Source of the DNA: Halichoerus grypus
Lineage: Eukaryota > Chordata > Mammalia > Carnivora > Phocidae
Length of the DNA: 64,000 nucleotides
Reading direction: 5' to 3'
Assembly: GCF_964656455.1 (NCBI RefSeq)
Contig: NC_135717.1
Coordinates: 14,836,775-14,900,774 of the forward strand
Made by a program: the position numbers and the translations under genes. Positions 35,028 through 45,214 of this stretch are shown here, piece by piece. The stretch's first letter is position 1. Every line of letters begins with the position of its first letter. The notes beneath the pieces are model-generated. The model ran no database searches, was not told where the DNA came from, and saw only the letters and a program-made list of their open reading frames with translations.

Positions 35028-38000
35028 TCCATTCCTTTTCCTACACACACACACACCCCACACCCCCCCCCGCCCCCAGCAGGCCTCGAAACATCAGCCT
35101 TGGGCTCCATCCCATAAATGCATCATCAGGTGGGCAGACCAGTCTTCCGCACACACTGCTTTACAAAAACCCTACAGCCCAAACGCAGGAAGTCTAAGTG
35201 CCTCACACACGGCCTTCTGGACCCTGGCCTCTGCCCAGCATCCAGCCTGATCTCTGTTGCTCACTCACGCAGGCCCCCAGCCCACCAACTGCTACAACTT
35301 GATACTAGAAAGAGAAAACAATCAGGCAAGAAGAAATCTACCTACCATATACTGACAGGAAGAAAAGTACGGACATTTACAAAAATCAGTGCAGTCTGTT
35401 AAAAATGGGTTCAAGTCTAAGCAGGAAGCCAAATGAGCCAATCCTCCACTGGTCCAGATTATGGGGTCTTCCTCCTTATTAAGTAAAACCTATCCAGCCC
35501 TCAATATCTAGCCAAAGACTGATCTCCTCCGACTTACTTCTACCTTTCTAGAATTCCAAACTATTTACTGCTCATACTGACACTGACCAGCTATTCCCTG
35601 AGTGGCCGTGTGAATGAGCAGACGGTACGAGCATCCCTTGTGACCCGTACGAGTCAGGCACAGGGCGGCTGCTCGACAAATGTAACCACTGGTGACCAAA
35701 GCAGAAAAGGAAGAACGGATGCAGAGTTTCCTTAACTAACAGGGTGGCACATTTTTCCCAGCCTCCACTACTCCACCCAGTCTCCCGGCCCAGCTGGAAA
35801 TCTACAACGGCATGGGCTAAGCTAACGCGAGGAGGTAAAGAGGGCCTACATAACAGTTCCCAGATACCGGGAGACAGACAGACAGACAGACGCGCACACA
35901 CACACACACACACCATTTTTCTCACTTACGTCCGGAACAATAACAGTAAGCTTAGGATTTAAAGCGTGGTAGACTTTTCCAATGGCCCCCTTATAACACC
36001 AGAAAGGATTGTAATCTTGAGCATATTTTGTGTTGGCGTCTCTGGCGGTTGTGAAGATCTTGTACCAGAGCGTGGCGTTGCTGTACGTGTCGGGAACACA
36101 GTGTGGCGGCTGTCTGCAGGGGAACAGAGGAAAAGACACGGGCTCAGTGGCCTGAGACTTTTACCCGGGTCTCGCCCACGGCCCGGGCACAACACTGAGC
36201 ACTGAGCATAGCCATCTGTGTGGAAAAGAGAAATAAGAGACATACATTTCTTTGAGATGAAGACCATCATGTTTTTAGTTCACAGATTTATTTATTTTAT
36301 TTATTTTATTTATTTATTTGACAGAGAGAGACACAGCGAGAGAGGGAACACAAGCAGGGGGAGTGGGAGAGGGAGAATCAGGCTTCCCGCCGAGCAGGGA
36401 GCCCAATGTAGGGCTCGATCCCAGGACCCTGGGATCATGATCTGAGCCGAAGGCAGACGCTTAACGACTGAGCCACCCAGGCGCCCCGTTCACAGATTTT
36501 TTTTAATTTAACAAACACCTAACGGAATAAGAAATAGGCATCCAACATTTGGAAGTCCGGTTGTTAAGATCTTTGCCTTCCCAAGTCAACTAACCCATGG
36601 TTCTCTTGCCTATGATGTACCCAAAGAGAGGCCTGCTCCTTTTAAGCCCATTTTCACAAATTATCTAAATTCTTAGTCACAACTGAAAGTTTTATACATA
36701 AACTTCTTCTTCAGATATTATAACCAACAGCAAATAATACTTATCTGCTCTTGTCCTACAAACCTCCAAATATCTAAAACAGAAATCCCAGAGTACCCTT
36801 TTCTTTTTTTTTAAAAGAGAAAGAGAGTGCGTGCACGCGCGCACAGGGTGGGGCAGAGGGAGAATCTCAAGCAGACTCGATGCCCAGCACAGAGCCCGAC
36901 GTGGGGCTTAATCTCACGACCCTGAGATCATGACCTGAGCTGAAATCAAGAGTAGGACACTCAACCAACTGAGTCCCCCATGTGCCCCCCCAGGGTAATT
37001 ATTCTTATTTAAGAAGAATTCATCATAGAATTCTTTTAAATAGGCTACATCTTGTGTATTTCATACATTTATAGATCATTATCTCCATTACAGAGAAAAG
37101 AGGCAAAAAAAACCAACCAAACAAACAAAAACAACCCTTAAAAAGCCAAGTGGTAACATGGATAGCTGCTCAAAAAACATGAGGCATAAGTTTCAGCAAC
37201 AGAAACTGTTTTGTGGAGGGCGCCTGAGCGGCTCAGTTGTTAAGTGTCTGCCTTCGGCTCAGGTCATGATCCCAGGGTCCTGGGATCGAGCCCCGCATCA
37301 GGCTCCCTGCTCAACTGGAAGCCTGCTTCTCCCTCTTTCTCTCCCTCTGCTTGTGTTCCCTCTCTCGCTGTCTCTCTGTCAAATAAATAAATAAAATCTT
37401 AAAAATAAATAATAAATAAATAAATACAAATGGGAACAATGAGATGGCATTTAAAAAAAAAACTGTTTCGTGGAAAGAAAGATTCATTTATGCTCTCGAT
37501 TTACAAAATAACTGTCTGAATAATGGAGATGAATAAAACTTCATCTTTCAGGAGGCTTCATTATAAATCATTCTGGTCATAGGATCAGCTCTTATTTATC
37601 TTCTCTGTGACAGGCTTCTATCAACAGGACAGGCGGCCTAAGAACGTACAACAAAACCAGATGCTTTTACTACCTGCTGAAGCACTCACTCACTCTCTGA
37701 TACTTATATGCAAAGGTTCTACCTTTACGATTCCGAATTCAACTTAAATAATCCTTTAGACAGGTCCAGCTGTGACAATTCTACACAGTAATTTACTGCA
37801 AGCATCCTGAGAATCTGCTGAAGCACCCCACTCACACTCATGGTAAATGGAGCTTCTGACGCGCATCCACCGGGGTCAGGAAAACACTTACACGGTGACG
37901 GGGAACACACCAGGGTTGGCTGTGAGGGTCATGCAGGTGGTGAACACCACCTGCTCACAGTGACCGTGAAGGGCACAGTCGTCTGAACTCCAAGCTGTAG

Positions 38001-41000
38001 GCAGGGTAAAGGTAATATTGATCTCCTCGTGGGCTTCCCTGCCTATGAAAGAGAAATGGGGGGGGCGGGGGGAGGGAGAGGCGTTGGTAAATAAAGGTTA
38101 AGAACTCATATATTTATTATGCTCTGGGATATCAATGAATCCTGGACTCAACCCCACCCAGGAATCCCCTATCAGCCCACAGAAGCAAGACATCTGCCTC
38201 TGTGGGATTTGAGGAACAAGAGTTCTGAGCCGGACGCTGAGGCCTGCTCACCTGGCAGAGCCACAGTGTGGCAAATGGCAAGGGGCCACTGTTAGCTAGG
38301 GCCTGGAGATGGCAGGCATCGAGGGCCCCCAGTGCCCAGGCAGAAAGCGGGGGGCTGGGTGAGTCATTATCACCACTGTTTTAGCACCTGTGCGACACTC
38401 GTGCCATTTCCAAATTGCTTTTATATGTATCCTTTCACATAAAACATACCGCTATCCCACAAACACGACCAAAGAAGCAATACTGTTCCCCTTTCACATA
38501 TGAGCAGACTGAAGATCAGGGGGTCTAACAGACTTCAGGAAGGTCAGGGAACTGGTAAGGGATAAAAAAGCTTAAACGAAAACCAAGGTGTTCTAATAAC
38601 AGCAGGAGAAGGTCCACCTGCTGCCCAGAAGTCACCCTTGCCTCATTCCCGTGGGAACAGCTCTCACCCATAAAAGCCAGCAGGAGGCTGCCAGGCACTC
38701 CCAAGTTCCTCTAAGGACTGAGAGGCTCTTGGTAACAAAGAACCAAAGACTATTCTTCTAAGGTCTAGGCCTCCGTAGGAAGCCTTTCCTAATTATTCCA
38801 GCTTCTGCTACTTTCTCAGCATTCTCCTGAATCGCTTACAGTCTGTCCTGGTCAGAGGGTACTACAGGTCCAAAGGCAGTGCTCAGTGTTCTACAGATGT
38901 TATTACTTTTTTTATTTTTTATTTTATTTTTTTTTTATTTTTTTTTTTTTAAAGATTTTATTTATTTATTTGAGAGAGAGAGAATGAGAGAGAGCACATG
39001 AGAGGGGGGAGGGTCAGAGGGAGAAGCAGACTCCCTGCCGAGCAGGGAGCCCGATGCGGGACTCGATCCAGGGACTCCAGGATCATGACCTGAGCCGAAG
39101 GCAGTCGCTTAATCAACTGAGCCACCCAGGTGCCCAGATGTTATTACTTTTTTTAAAGACTTATTTATTTGAGGGAGGGGGAGAGGGCACAAGCGGGGGG
39201 GGGGGCAGAGGGAGAGGGAGAAGCAGGCTCCCCGCTGAGAGGGGGGCTGGCACTTAATATAGCATTCCCTTTGTGCCGGGAACTATTGTTAAGTGTTTGA
39301 TAAACATTAATTCATGTTATCCTTCTCTCTGCCATAATCCTAAAATTCCAATTGACAAGACCAGATCTTGGGCTTTTTCTAGTTCTTCCCAGCAGCTAGC
39401 ACAGTGCTGAGCTAACATGGGCATTCGAAAATCTGTAGACTAGTAACAATATCTGTAGTTTGTAAAGATGAAAAACCTGAATAAAAATTTTGCGCTCGTA
39501 AATATTAAAACCAGAGTAGGCCTCAAAGTTTCTTCTCAGTCACTTTTATTGAGAGCCTACTATTTACCCAGCACTTTAAGTGAAGATGTAGCAGAAACAG
39601 TTCCTTCTTGGCTTCACTTAGTTCAAACTCAAGAGAAGGGGAGACATGTAAAAATAAAAATAATCTGATGAGTAAAAACCATATAGTACTAATACTCTGT
39701 CTTGGAAGAGTTGCTGCCTAAGAAAATCTGAACGGCAAATGGCTACACTCACATACCTGAAAGTCCAATCTGATGCCCTAAAATGGTGGAGTACAGATGG
39801 GTGACGTTGCGAGAGTACCCTCCAAAGGGTTTCAGTGGGTCCAAGGTTAGGGTGATCGCGACGGAGATGTTCACTGGGCCCGAGTCCTCCAGGGCCTGCG
39901 GGGACTGGGTGGACACTCTGGCCTGCCCGCTGGTCACCGTGCTCTCCGGAGTTGTGCTGTCATTCGTGAGGTGCTTCAGCGTTTCGTTCTCTGACACACA
40001 CAAGTCCAAATCGTTAAACCGCAGCAGAAACGTATTCCAATCCTGCGGTGATAGGGAACAGAGGGAAGGAAGTATGAGCGGTCTGGAAGTGCGGTCTGTC
40101 ACTGCACTCCATGGCCATGACCGCCGGGTGGGGTCGCGGGGCCACAGAGCTCAGCACTGAAAGTAACAGCGACGATCCAGCCAGCGGGCTCCTGCATTGG
40201 CATCCTAGTGTTGGTTTTCCAAACAATCTAAAATGTGAACTCTTCATTGGCATGAGATATTAAACTAGGTGATTAAACCAACTTATTCAAGAAAATGTGT
40301 AAAAAAAAAAAAAATAGCATATTATACTTGCAGAAAATGATCTAGCTTCAGAACCAAACTTGAAAAGAAAGCTTGAATGAAAGTAATAAAACATTAAAAG
40401 CATTAATCCAAACTCACTTAGCAGTTATAATTAGTTATTATTTTTTAAGACTATTTTTAAGTAATCTCTACACCCAACGTAGGGTTCAAACTCACGATCC
40501 CAAGATCGAGTCACCCGCTCCACCGACTGAACCAGCCAGGTGCCCCATGATTAGTTTATTTGTTTGTTTGTTTGTTTTAATTGAGTTTTTATTGGTTGTT
40601 TTGAGGATCAGTACAGACATTTCAATTTGTACACAATTCTTAACGTACATACCGAAAATCTAAAAAAACCATGTGGTTGTGATTCTTTTCTAAAAGTTAT
40701 TCCAGTGACCTTCCAGCTTAAGATTTGGAGGCAAATTTTCCTTAACAGTATATCAAGTACCAAGATCTTCAAACGCTGATACACTGTTACATTGTTAAGT
40801 CCCATTAATTCACAACTTAATATCATATACACTACATACTCAAATTCTCAATCTTGCACAGTACATTAACAGGGTTACTAGGAAAACTGGACTACCACGA
40901 CCAAGATGTTACAGAGTGCACAAGAATTCTAACCGGGAGAGCCAAGATCTAGGAGTGGTTTTCTTTAGGAAACAATTCTACCAAAAACAACATGGGAATA

Positions 41001-44000
41001 GAAGTAATTTAAAATATTCAAGACATAGTAAATGCACGACTGACTCCAAATTGCCATTTAGTATGCTTGGTATTATAGGATATAAAATTACCCCATCTAT
41101 GGAATGTTGAGCTGACACCCAAGACAATCAAAGCCTCCCACATTCAATATCCCACTATTTCCTGGTTGTACCAAAAAATAAACAAACCAGCAAATGATTT
41201 CACCTCTTAAAAAAAAGCATTTACACTTAAAAAATGGGATGAGGTGGGATTCCCTCCTTCTTAAAAATGTTTCTAGAGCTACTAAAAAACTTGCATTTAC
41301 AAAATAGTTGATAAAAATATTCCTCTGGATTGTACAAGAAGGGCGACAGGGACCACTGATAAGACATGGTTTATGGTATTAATCAGACTTGGCTTCTTTC
41401 TCTCCTGCTTCATCGGAGGCTGGACTCTCCTTATTTTTAGTTTCTCCGTTTTCTGCAGGTAGGTCTTTCGTTTCTTGGTGAGCCACTTCAGCCTGTTTGG
41501 CCTTTGCTCCCCCTTTCCCCTTTGTTTGCACTTTTTTGTCTGAAGATTTATCCCTTCCTGCCGCCTTGTTTGGCTTTGTTTCCACTTTTGCAGGAGCAGG
41601 TTTAGCTGACAACCTCGCCGACCTCCTCTTGGGCTCCTCCTTCGCCGCCCCCTCGGCGGAGCTGACCTTCCTCTTGGGCATCGAGGCGGCGGGGCGGGCA
41701 CGGGCCGGGTGCTTGCGGGCCGCGGCGCGCCGAGAGCCTTCGCGAAGCTGGGCTGCCCGCTGCCGCTCCTCCCGCCGCCCGAGCTGCTGGGACCCGCCCT
41801 GTTTGTTTTGTTTTTTTTAAAATAAGGCTGCTTTGGGGCTCCTGGCTGGCTCAGTCAGGAAAGCATGCGACTCTTTTTTTTTTTTTTTTTTTAAAGATTT
41901 TTTATTTATTTATTTGAGAGAGAGAGAATGAGAGAGAGCAAGCACATGAGAGGGGGGAGGGTCAGAGGGAGAAGCAGACTCCCTGCCGAGCAGGGAGCCC
42001 GATGCGGGACTCGATCCTGGGACTCCAGGATCATGACCTGAGCCGAAGGCAGTCGCTTAACCAACTGAGCCACCCAGGCGCCCCAAGCATGCGACTCTTG
42101 ATCTCAGTTGGGGTTGTGAGTTCGAGCCCCACCTTGGGTGCAGAGATTATGTAAATAAATAAAACTAAAAAAATAAATACATAAGGCTGCCTTAAAATAA
42201 TTCCTCAAAAGGTCAGTTCTATACACCTTGCTTTCTCTCTGTAGAATGCAAAACCGCAGTCAATACCAATATTCATGCGGTCCATTTTCCCCCTTGTCAT
42301 GGACTTTGAAACATGACCACCTTAAAACAGGAACAATCTCAAAAAGGAGGAGAAAAGATGTCTTCAGGCATCTCTCAATATCTGTTTGATGGTTTAAATC
42401 ATAAGTAATTTTAAAAATACATACAGCTGGTTATGTCATGATTAAACTGAAACCAACATAGTGAAGTACCCACCTGGTTCTATTTTAATTTAATTTTCAC
42501 AGAAAAGCAAAGATGAATTCAGGCTGAAATGGCAACAACAAACTAGCCTAGGCTGTCACATGTAACTTCTTCCTCCAAGCAAGGTGAGTCTACAAAAAGT
42601 TGCCAAATGTCAAGACAAACCAGGTTACACTTCCAATTACTCTAACACTAGCCTTGACTAAAAATGCCACTTGATATCCCTGACCCTCCTTCAGGGAGGT
42701 AGAGCTGAGGCTTACTCTCTTGTCCCCTCATCAGGCTACCTCTTGAAAAAACCCTTTCCTTGCTGCATTAAAAAAAAAAAAGGAAGGAAGAAGAAAGAAA
42801 AGAAAAAAAAGCCATCTGAGCAATCCTCAAGCAGTCAAGCGGGTCTACCTTTAGAGCATCAGTCTATCAGTACATGGCATTTATTAAGACTGCAACTGGA
42901 TGTATCAAATTACATTCTCCCCACACCTACAAACTCAGCAGACCAAAAACGTAAGGGCTGAAAATGAACATTCTAGTCTCATCCCTTCATATTCCAGACA
43001 TGAGGGAACTGAAGCCCAGAGCAACTTTATGGACTCCCTACATTCCACAGTTGAAGGCAGAAGCAGGATTAGGTTTTTTGATTCATGGCCCCAAACGTTT
43101 CCCATATTCCTAAGGTCCTCATTTGAAAATAAAATCACTAAGTTAATCATAACCAAAGTTCTGCAGCGGCTTGGCACTGCTTTCCTGCAGACCTCGAGTC
43201 CATTCTGAACAGTCAGCCAAAGCCAAGGTCAGGCCCCATTTCGATTATTAAGGACTAATTATCTGGGCTGCCTCTTAATCACTTGTGTTGGCCAAGTGTT
43301 CAACACGGCCTTGGGCTCCGAGGGAAAGCAATGCCAGGACGCTGCAGAGGCCTGATTGTGACTAGAATATTCATTTTCAGCCCTAATGTGGGTGCAGCCT
43401 ATTTGCACAGCCTTTAAGGATTCAGGCAGAGTCAGAACAGAGGGAGAACTGAGCCAGCCAGTCTGTTTCTTGGTTAGAAACTCTTTGAAAGGGTTTCATG
43501 GCAGAAAACAGCTAAAACTTGTTACCTAAACTGTGTGAGAGAGTTCACTTGTGAAGGTGGCCCCTCCGGCCAAGGTATTCGAGGATCAGAGAGCACAGAG
43601 CAAGCCATGATCCCCATTACCCCAGCAGAACCCTCCTCTCCATCACAAGGCAGGGAACAGTGTGACCTCAATCCCCGCCCCATTCCCACTCCCACCAAGG
43701 CACACACTCAAGAAGAAAAAGGGTAAGAGAAGGCACTCCAGGAATCACCTAAGGCGGGAACTCATTCATCCTAAAAGAAACCGTACCCACGAGTAAATTT
43801 ACCATATCATTAATTCAGCATAATTTCTAACACGTAAAATACATTTATTAATAGGTACATTATCATTCAGCTCTATTAAATAAGAATTGTTAACTTTGTG
43901 TTGTTTTCTTTGTATATGCAAAAATACACCTTTTAAAATCTGTATTATGCATGTTCAGACTATTATTTGCCTAGATTAAGGCTTAAAGAGCAATACCCTA

Positions 44001-44732
44001 ATAATTTATTTAAATTGACCACAGTGTAAAATCTAGAAGGCAAATTTGTAGATAACTGAAGTTCTGCTTAATAAAAAAAGACAAATATATTTGGAAATAA
44101 GATCCAGCTTTCTATTTCTTTAGCGTCCCTTCTCAGGCAACAAAAAAGCTATCAGTACAGCTAAATAGAACTCCATATGACATATGGCTTTAAAATAACA
44201 AATGTTTAGTTTTTAAAAATAGCAATGAGCCAATTTAAGACTTTAATAATAAATTTAAATTATTTATGATTTATTAACTTAATAATAGCAAATATGGTAG
44301 TTCTCTATGTTCTTGACACACTTTCCAAATATACTTTCCAAAATACATGTTTCATTGCTGAAACAGTGTAACTGAAACTGGTAACATTATTTAAACCAAT
44401 AGTTGTCTGACTAGATACTTTCAAACAAAGTGAATCACAGGGAGATGGAAGACAGGATTGTGAAAAAAAAGGCTGCTTTCTCACTAGCTTAGAAAGAAAG
44501 GTGTGTGGAGAGCCCAAGGGTGTTCTACTGTGTAAAGTCTGGCCAGACTGAGAGAACTTAGAATATACCATACCTCTGCCATTTCCGGTGACTTAATCTC
44601 CTTGATTTTGAAGAAATAGCCCAAGGTCAGGAAAGCTATTGCCATGGCGCTCACACTGATCATAAAGACCACAAGGGGAGGCCGGCTGCTGATGTACAGC
44701 TTCAGGTTCTCCAGGGGGTTGATGCTGAACAT
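33713..44732 (-). CDS. TMEM248: TMEM248, complete coding sequence in six exons
   Basis: Transmembrane protein 248, a conserved vertebrate two-pass membrane protein of poorly known function. Coding segments in transcript order are 44732-44574, 40042-39757, 38042-37892, 36113-35930, 34453-34310 and 33733-33713. They sum to 945 nt, that is 314 residues plus TAA, the length I recall for the human protein. Every intron is GT-AG and the phases run 0,1,2,0,0 without a break. Residues about 20-42 and 268-290 are hydrophobic membrane segments. All six N-glycosylation sequons (N72, N80, N111, N132, N157, N211) lie between them, so the middle part is probably luminal or extracellular, with short cytosolic ends. 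The C-terminus reads ALADA where I recall ALAEA in human. No frameshift or premature stop is seen. Identification is from recalled family sequence and is very secure; the cellular role is not inferable here. Confidence 0.97.
33734..34309 (-). other. TMEM248 intron 6
   Basis: Canonical GTGAGC...CTAG intron of 576 bp. No repeat or gene is recognised in it. Confidence 0.9.
34310..34453 (-). CDS. TMEM248: TMEM248 exon 6
   Basis: This 144-bp exon (48 codons, phase 0 at both ends) follows TTTATTCAG and ends GAGAAG|GTGAGC. It codes residues 261-308, including the second membrane segment (about 268-290) and a basic cytosolic stretch (KGRPSKLRQ). Confidence 0.96.
34986..35060 (+). repeat. (CA)n microsatellites
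   Basis: Two CA tracts (about 34992-35024 and 35044-35055), each next to a copy of 'gcttccattcc(c/t)tttcct'. The block has duplicated together. It lies in TMEM248 intron 5. Confidence 0.9.
35869..35912 (+). repeat. (GACA)n/(CA)n compound microsatellite by a splice donor
   Basis: About five 'gaca' units pass into 'gcgcacaca...'. In the TMEM248 transcript this is a TG/TC repeat starting about 12 bases after the exon 5 donor hexamer. Confidence 0.9.
35930..36113 (-). CDS. TMEM248: TMEM248 exon 5
   Basis: This 184-bp exon follows CTGCAG, completes V199 and codes through D260. The donor is GGAC|GTAAGTGAG. It has sequon N211 and a Trp/Tyr/Cys-rich stretch (NPFWCYKGAIG). A TG/GTCT microsatellite begins about 12 bases after the donor. 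Confidence 0.96.
36290..36487 (-). mobile_element. SINEC, reverse
   Basis: Perfect 12-bp TSD gttcacagattt at 36278-36289 and 36488-36499. In TMEM248 intron 4, sense to the gene. Confidence 0.95.
36803..36990 (-). mobile_element. SINEC, reverse, older
   Basis: T-rich start, 'agagtgcgtgcacgcgcgca' and the end 'tgagtcccccatgtgcccc'. Confidence 0.88.
37218..37459 (+). mobile_element. SINEC, forward, with trailing non-SINE segment
   Basis: The SINE runs to about 37426. About 25 non-SINE bases ('caaatgggaacaatgagatg...') and a second A run follow before the 3' TSD. TSD aaactgttttgtgga / aaactgtttcgtgga at 37203-37217 and 37460-37474. Confidence 0.9.
37892..38042 (-). CDS. TMEM248: TMEM248 exon 4
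   Basis: This 151-bp exon completes codon 149 and codes through residue 198 plus two bases. The acceptor is TTTCATAG and the donor is ACCGT|GTAAGTG. It contains sequon N157 and a cysteine-containing stretch (DCALHGHCEQ). The acceptor's pyrimidine tract is unusually C-rich (see findings). Confidence 0.96.
38056..38080 (+). repeat. G-run tract opposite the exon 4 acceptor
   Basis: About eight G, then C, six G, A and GGG. On the minus (gene) strand it is the C-rich pyrimidine tract ending about 12 bases before the exon 4 acceptor. Confidence 0.85.
38371..38545 (-). mobile_element. Diverged MIR-like, reverse
   Basis: Order of weak MIR core words ('tttcacatatgagcagactg'). Low identity by eye. 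Confidence 0.5.
38914..39135 (-). mobile_element. SINEC, reverse
   Basis: Long T-rich tail. TSD agatgttattactttttt at 38895-38913 and 39136-39154. The copy sits in the poly-T of the next, truncated SINE. Confidence 0.95.
39155..39246 (-). mobile_element. SINEC fragment, reverse, head missing
   Basis: 'aaagacttatttatttgagg' to 'ctccccgctgagag'; the tRNA-like part is absent. Confidence 0.88.
39247..39420 (-). mobile_element. MIR-like, reverse
   Basis: 'gtgccgggaactattgttaa' and 'attaattcatgttatccttc' resemble the reverse MIR core. Confidence 0.5.
39757..40042 (-). CDS. TMEM248: TMEM248 exon 3
   Basis: This 286-bp exon follows an acceptor CACCGCAG and begins DWNTFLLRF. It codes residues 54-148 plus the first base of codon 149. 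The donor is TCAG|GTATGT. It carries four sequons (N72, N80, N111, N132) and a Ser/Thr/Pro-rich stretch around residues 82-108, the start of the non-cytosolic domain. Confidence 0.96.
40441..40546 (-). mobile_element. Old short SINEC, reverse
   Basis: 'ttaagtaatctctacaccca' to 'gaaccagccaggtgcccc', lacking the CT-rich body. Flanked by 'ataattagtt / atgattagtt'. It abuts the HMGN1 retrocopy tail. Confidence 0.88.
40558..41799 (-). pseudogene. HMGN1-like: HMGN1 retrocopy (processed, intronless) in TMEM248 intron 2
   Basis: This is a reverse-transcribed copy of HMGN1 mRNA. In transcript order it has a CpG-rich 5' UTR (41799-41682), an intact ORF (41681-41379), a long 3' UTR matching the HMGN1 3' UTR as I recall it, an AATAAA signal (40593-40588) and a degraded A/AAAC tail (40580-40558). 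HMGN1 normally has several introns and none is present, which shows retroposition by L1 machinery. It lies in the same orientation as the host gene, directly beside an older SINE. No clean target-site duplication is visible. The retained full ORF means either recent origin or selection. Confidence 0.93.
41379..41681 (-). CDS. HMGN1-like: Intact 100-residue HMGN1-like ORF of the retrocopy
   Basis: It would encode a non-histone chromosomal protein of the HMGN family, which binds nucleosomes in the nucleus and loosens compact chromatin. It opens MPKRKVSSAEG. The nucleosome-binding core RRSARLSA is at residues 19-26 and is unchanged. The acidic C-terminal regulatory part ends EAGEKEAKSD. Its length equals the family's usual 100 residues. 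Compared with the human protein as recalled there are scattered substitutions (for example GG for RG near residue 57, and HQET for NQET) but no stop or frameshift. It has no evident promoter of its own beyond the copied 5' UTR. It may be untranslated; the parent gene is elsewhere. Confidence 0.75.
   Translation of the reverse strand: MPKRKVSSAEGAAKEEPKRRSARLSAKPAPAKVETKPNKAAGRDKSSDKKVQTKGKGGAKAKQAEVAHQETKDLPAENGETKNKESPASDEAGEKEAKSD
41834..42176 (+). mobile_element. Old SINEC, forward, split by a nested SINE
   Basis: Halves at about 41834-41875 and 42100-42176, with its own diverged TSD ataaggctgcttt / ataaggctgcctt. Confidence 0.9.
41876..42084 (-). mobile_element. SINEC, reverse, nested in an old SINEC
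   Basis: Perfect 15-bp TSD aagcatgcgactctt at 41861-41875 and 42085-42099, in the host's 'gactctt' site. Confidence 0.95.
42965..43095 (-). mobile_element. Possible MIR remnant, reverse
   Basis: 'gacatgagggaactgaagcc' and 'gaaggcagaagcaggatt' are MIR-like but weak. Confidence 0.4.
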
Positions 44733-44750
44733 TATTCTGATCAGCTCCAC
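44574..44750 (-). CDS. TMEM248: TMEM248 exon 2 (start codon exon)
   Basis: The acceptor reads CCCTTTCAG before 44750. Eighteen 5' UTR bases precede the ATG at 44732-44730. The exon codes residues 1-53, beginning MFSINPLENL and containing the first membrane segment (about 20-42). The donor is GAG|GTATGG at 44574/44573, phase 0. The start is chosen because the family protein begins MFSINP. The frame stays open upstream into the intron, but that part lies before the acceptor. Confidence 0.96.
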
Positions 44751-45214
44751 CTGAAAGGGATTAATCATTAGACTCATGGACTGACTCGCCCAAAGAAACC
44801 CTATGATCCCTCCATTGTTTCATTTCCTGGCGTTGGGGGGTGAGGAGGTCACTCACTATTGAGCTTGAGAAACGTTTAATCATAAATCTACTCCAAAGAC
44901 TAGAAGAAACAGTAAATGTGAACTGTCACTACGTCAAAGTGCTAAGATCTTAAAAGCTATGCATTTCTCTTTCCGTTTGAATCTTCTAATTATTCTATAA
45001 TGAACACTTGCTGTTTCCCTAAGGACTACTAATAATAGCACTTGCTATTTCCACTTAAGATAATGCTGAAGTAGGTCCATAATAGGACATAAATACATGC
45101 CAACACGTACAAAAAGAAACTGAGGATGTTCTCATTTCCTACCACTGAAAGGTTCAACATTCTGTCCTGTTCCCTGCCATCCTCATGCCCATCCCAGCAA
45201 CTGGCAGAGAGACA

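Larger units (their letters stand above)
34454..35929 (-). other. TMEM248 intron 5
   Basis: An intron with no SINE, holding CA-type microsatellites at both ends (35869-35912, next to the donor, and 34986-35060). The ORFs in it are not conserved-looking. Confidence 0.9.
40043..44573 (-). other. TMEM248 intron 2
   Basis: This intron carries the HMGN1 retrocopy (40558-41799) and a nested SINE pair (41834-42176). About 42,180-44,570 is mostly unique, AT-rich sequence with one faint MIR-like patch. Confidence 0.9.

Noticed and set aside
35959..36270. 103-codon frame (-) overlapping TMEM248 exon 5
   Set aside because: Out-of-frame shadow of exon 5 and its flanking intron.
41297..41701. 134-codon Arg-rich frame (-)
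   Set aside because: It is the shifted frame of the HMGN1 retrocopy; the real frame is 41681-41379.
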